Of a stretch of 15,500 bases of DNA, positions 15,325-15,500 are shown in pieces. Origin of the DNA: Candidatus Latescibacterota bacterium. Lineage in GTDB: Bacteria > Krumholzibacteriota > Krumholzibacteriia > WVZY01 > JAKEHA01. The stretch spans positions 1 through 15,500 of the forward strand of contig JAKEHA010000241.1 in assembly GCA_022615275.1 (NCBI GenBank). The letters are read 5' to 3'. The position numbers and the translations under genes are program-made. Within the stretch, counting starts at the first letter, position 1. Each line of letters starts with the position of its first letter. Below the pieces are notes generated by a model, which saw nothing but the letters and a program-made list of their open reading frames with translations, had not been told where the DNA came from and made no database searches.

Positions 15325-15500
15325 GTGGATGCGGTCCGGACCAAAGCCGCCGCCGGCGGGGCGAAGTCGCATTCGACGCCCGCGCGCGCGCACGCGAGCG
15401 TCTTGACCGGCGGCCGCCACGAGTTCGGGCGCTTCCTGGTGCTGCGCACCATCGTGACGGCGCTGATCGTGGGTGCGGGCATCACGATCGTCGAGCTGAC
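15325..15500 (+). CDS. N-terminus of a membrane protein, probably sensor kinase PilS (cut by window end)
   Basis: Fifty-eight codons are present, open to the window edge. Residues 1-30 are basic and Ala-rich (VRTKAAAGG, ...RAHASVLTGG), and residues about 37-58 form a hydrophobic membrane segment (FLVLRTIVTALIVGAGI). In other pil clusters, including that of Myxococcus xanthus, pilS follows pilC. The short tail before a first membrane helix starting with an Arg fits PilS-type histidine kinases, and the sigma-54 promoter upstream of pilB is what PilS/PilR would activate. No kinase domain lies within the window, so the name is inference. The GTG at 15325 is the best start, 13 bp after pilC and without a clear ribosome-binding site; an ATG at 15329 is in another frame that soon stops. 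Confidence 0.55.
   Translation, partial: MDAVRTKAAAGGAKSHSTPARAHASVLTGGRHEFGRFLVLRTIVTALIVGAGITIVEL

Noticed and set aside
1..15500. CRISPR arrays, insertion sequences, tRNA or rRNA genes
   Set aside because: No spaced direct repeats, transposase-like frames, terminal inverted repeats or RNA-gene signatures were seen while reading the window.

Overview
The window comes from a GC-rich Gram-negative bacterium. A secreted protein ends in a C-terminal domain of the FlgD-like/type-A sorting kind (YPNP...GRKV...GHYF). That domain, an outer-membrane TonB-receptor-like barrel and a type IV pilus motor cluster at high GC together suggest an FCB-related candidate phylum (Eisenbacteria or Krumholzibacteriota-like). 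Myxococcota-like deltaproteobacteria are the main alternative. This placement is inference: no rRNA or marker gene is present. All convincing genes lie on the + strand, and the many long antisense frames are a by-product of high GC at third codon positions.

Region 1 (1-4022) is a histidine utilisation operon, hutH (5'-truncated by the window edge), hutU and hutI. Together they convert histidine through urocanate and imidazolonepropionate to N-formimino-glutamate. hutH and hutU overlap by ATGA, and hutI follows after 16 bp. A TPR protein with an acidic Pro/Ala-rich linker (4040-5674) follows 17 bp after hutI and may be co-transcribed.

Region 2 (5675-10855) is an envelope block. It holds a secreted HExxH metalloprotease-like protein with a C-terminal sorting-type domain, a small membrane protein resembling an ECF transporter S component, a TonB-dependent-receptor-like barrel overlapping it by ATGA, and a small anchored helix-hairpin-helix protein of the ComEA type. 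The S component and receptor look like the inner- and outer-membrane halves of an uptake route of unknown substrate. A sigma-70-like promoter is visible just before the S component.

Region 3 (10856-15500) starts with a 400-bp non-coding stretch carrying a near-perfect sigma-54 promoter and a structured leader. It is followed by pilB, pilT and pilC and by the first 58 codons of a membrane protein that is probably the sensor kinase pilS. The order pilB-pilT-pilC-pilS matches the Myxococcus xanthus pilus cluster as I know it. A sigma-54 promoter ahead of this run fits control by a PilS/PilR-type two-component system. The ComEA-like protein immediately upstream raises the possibility of pilus-linked DNA uptake.

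I found no CRISPR array, mobile element, tRNA or rRNA. Most genes belong to known families. The least explained parts are the S-component/receptor pair, the modular secreted protease, the TPR gene at the end of the hut operon, and the sigma-54 leader of the pilus operon.
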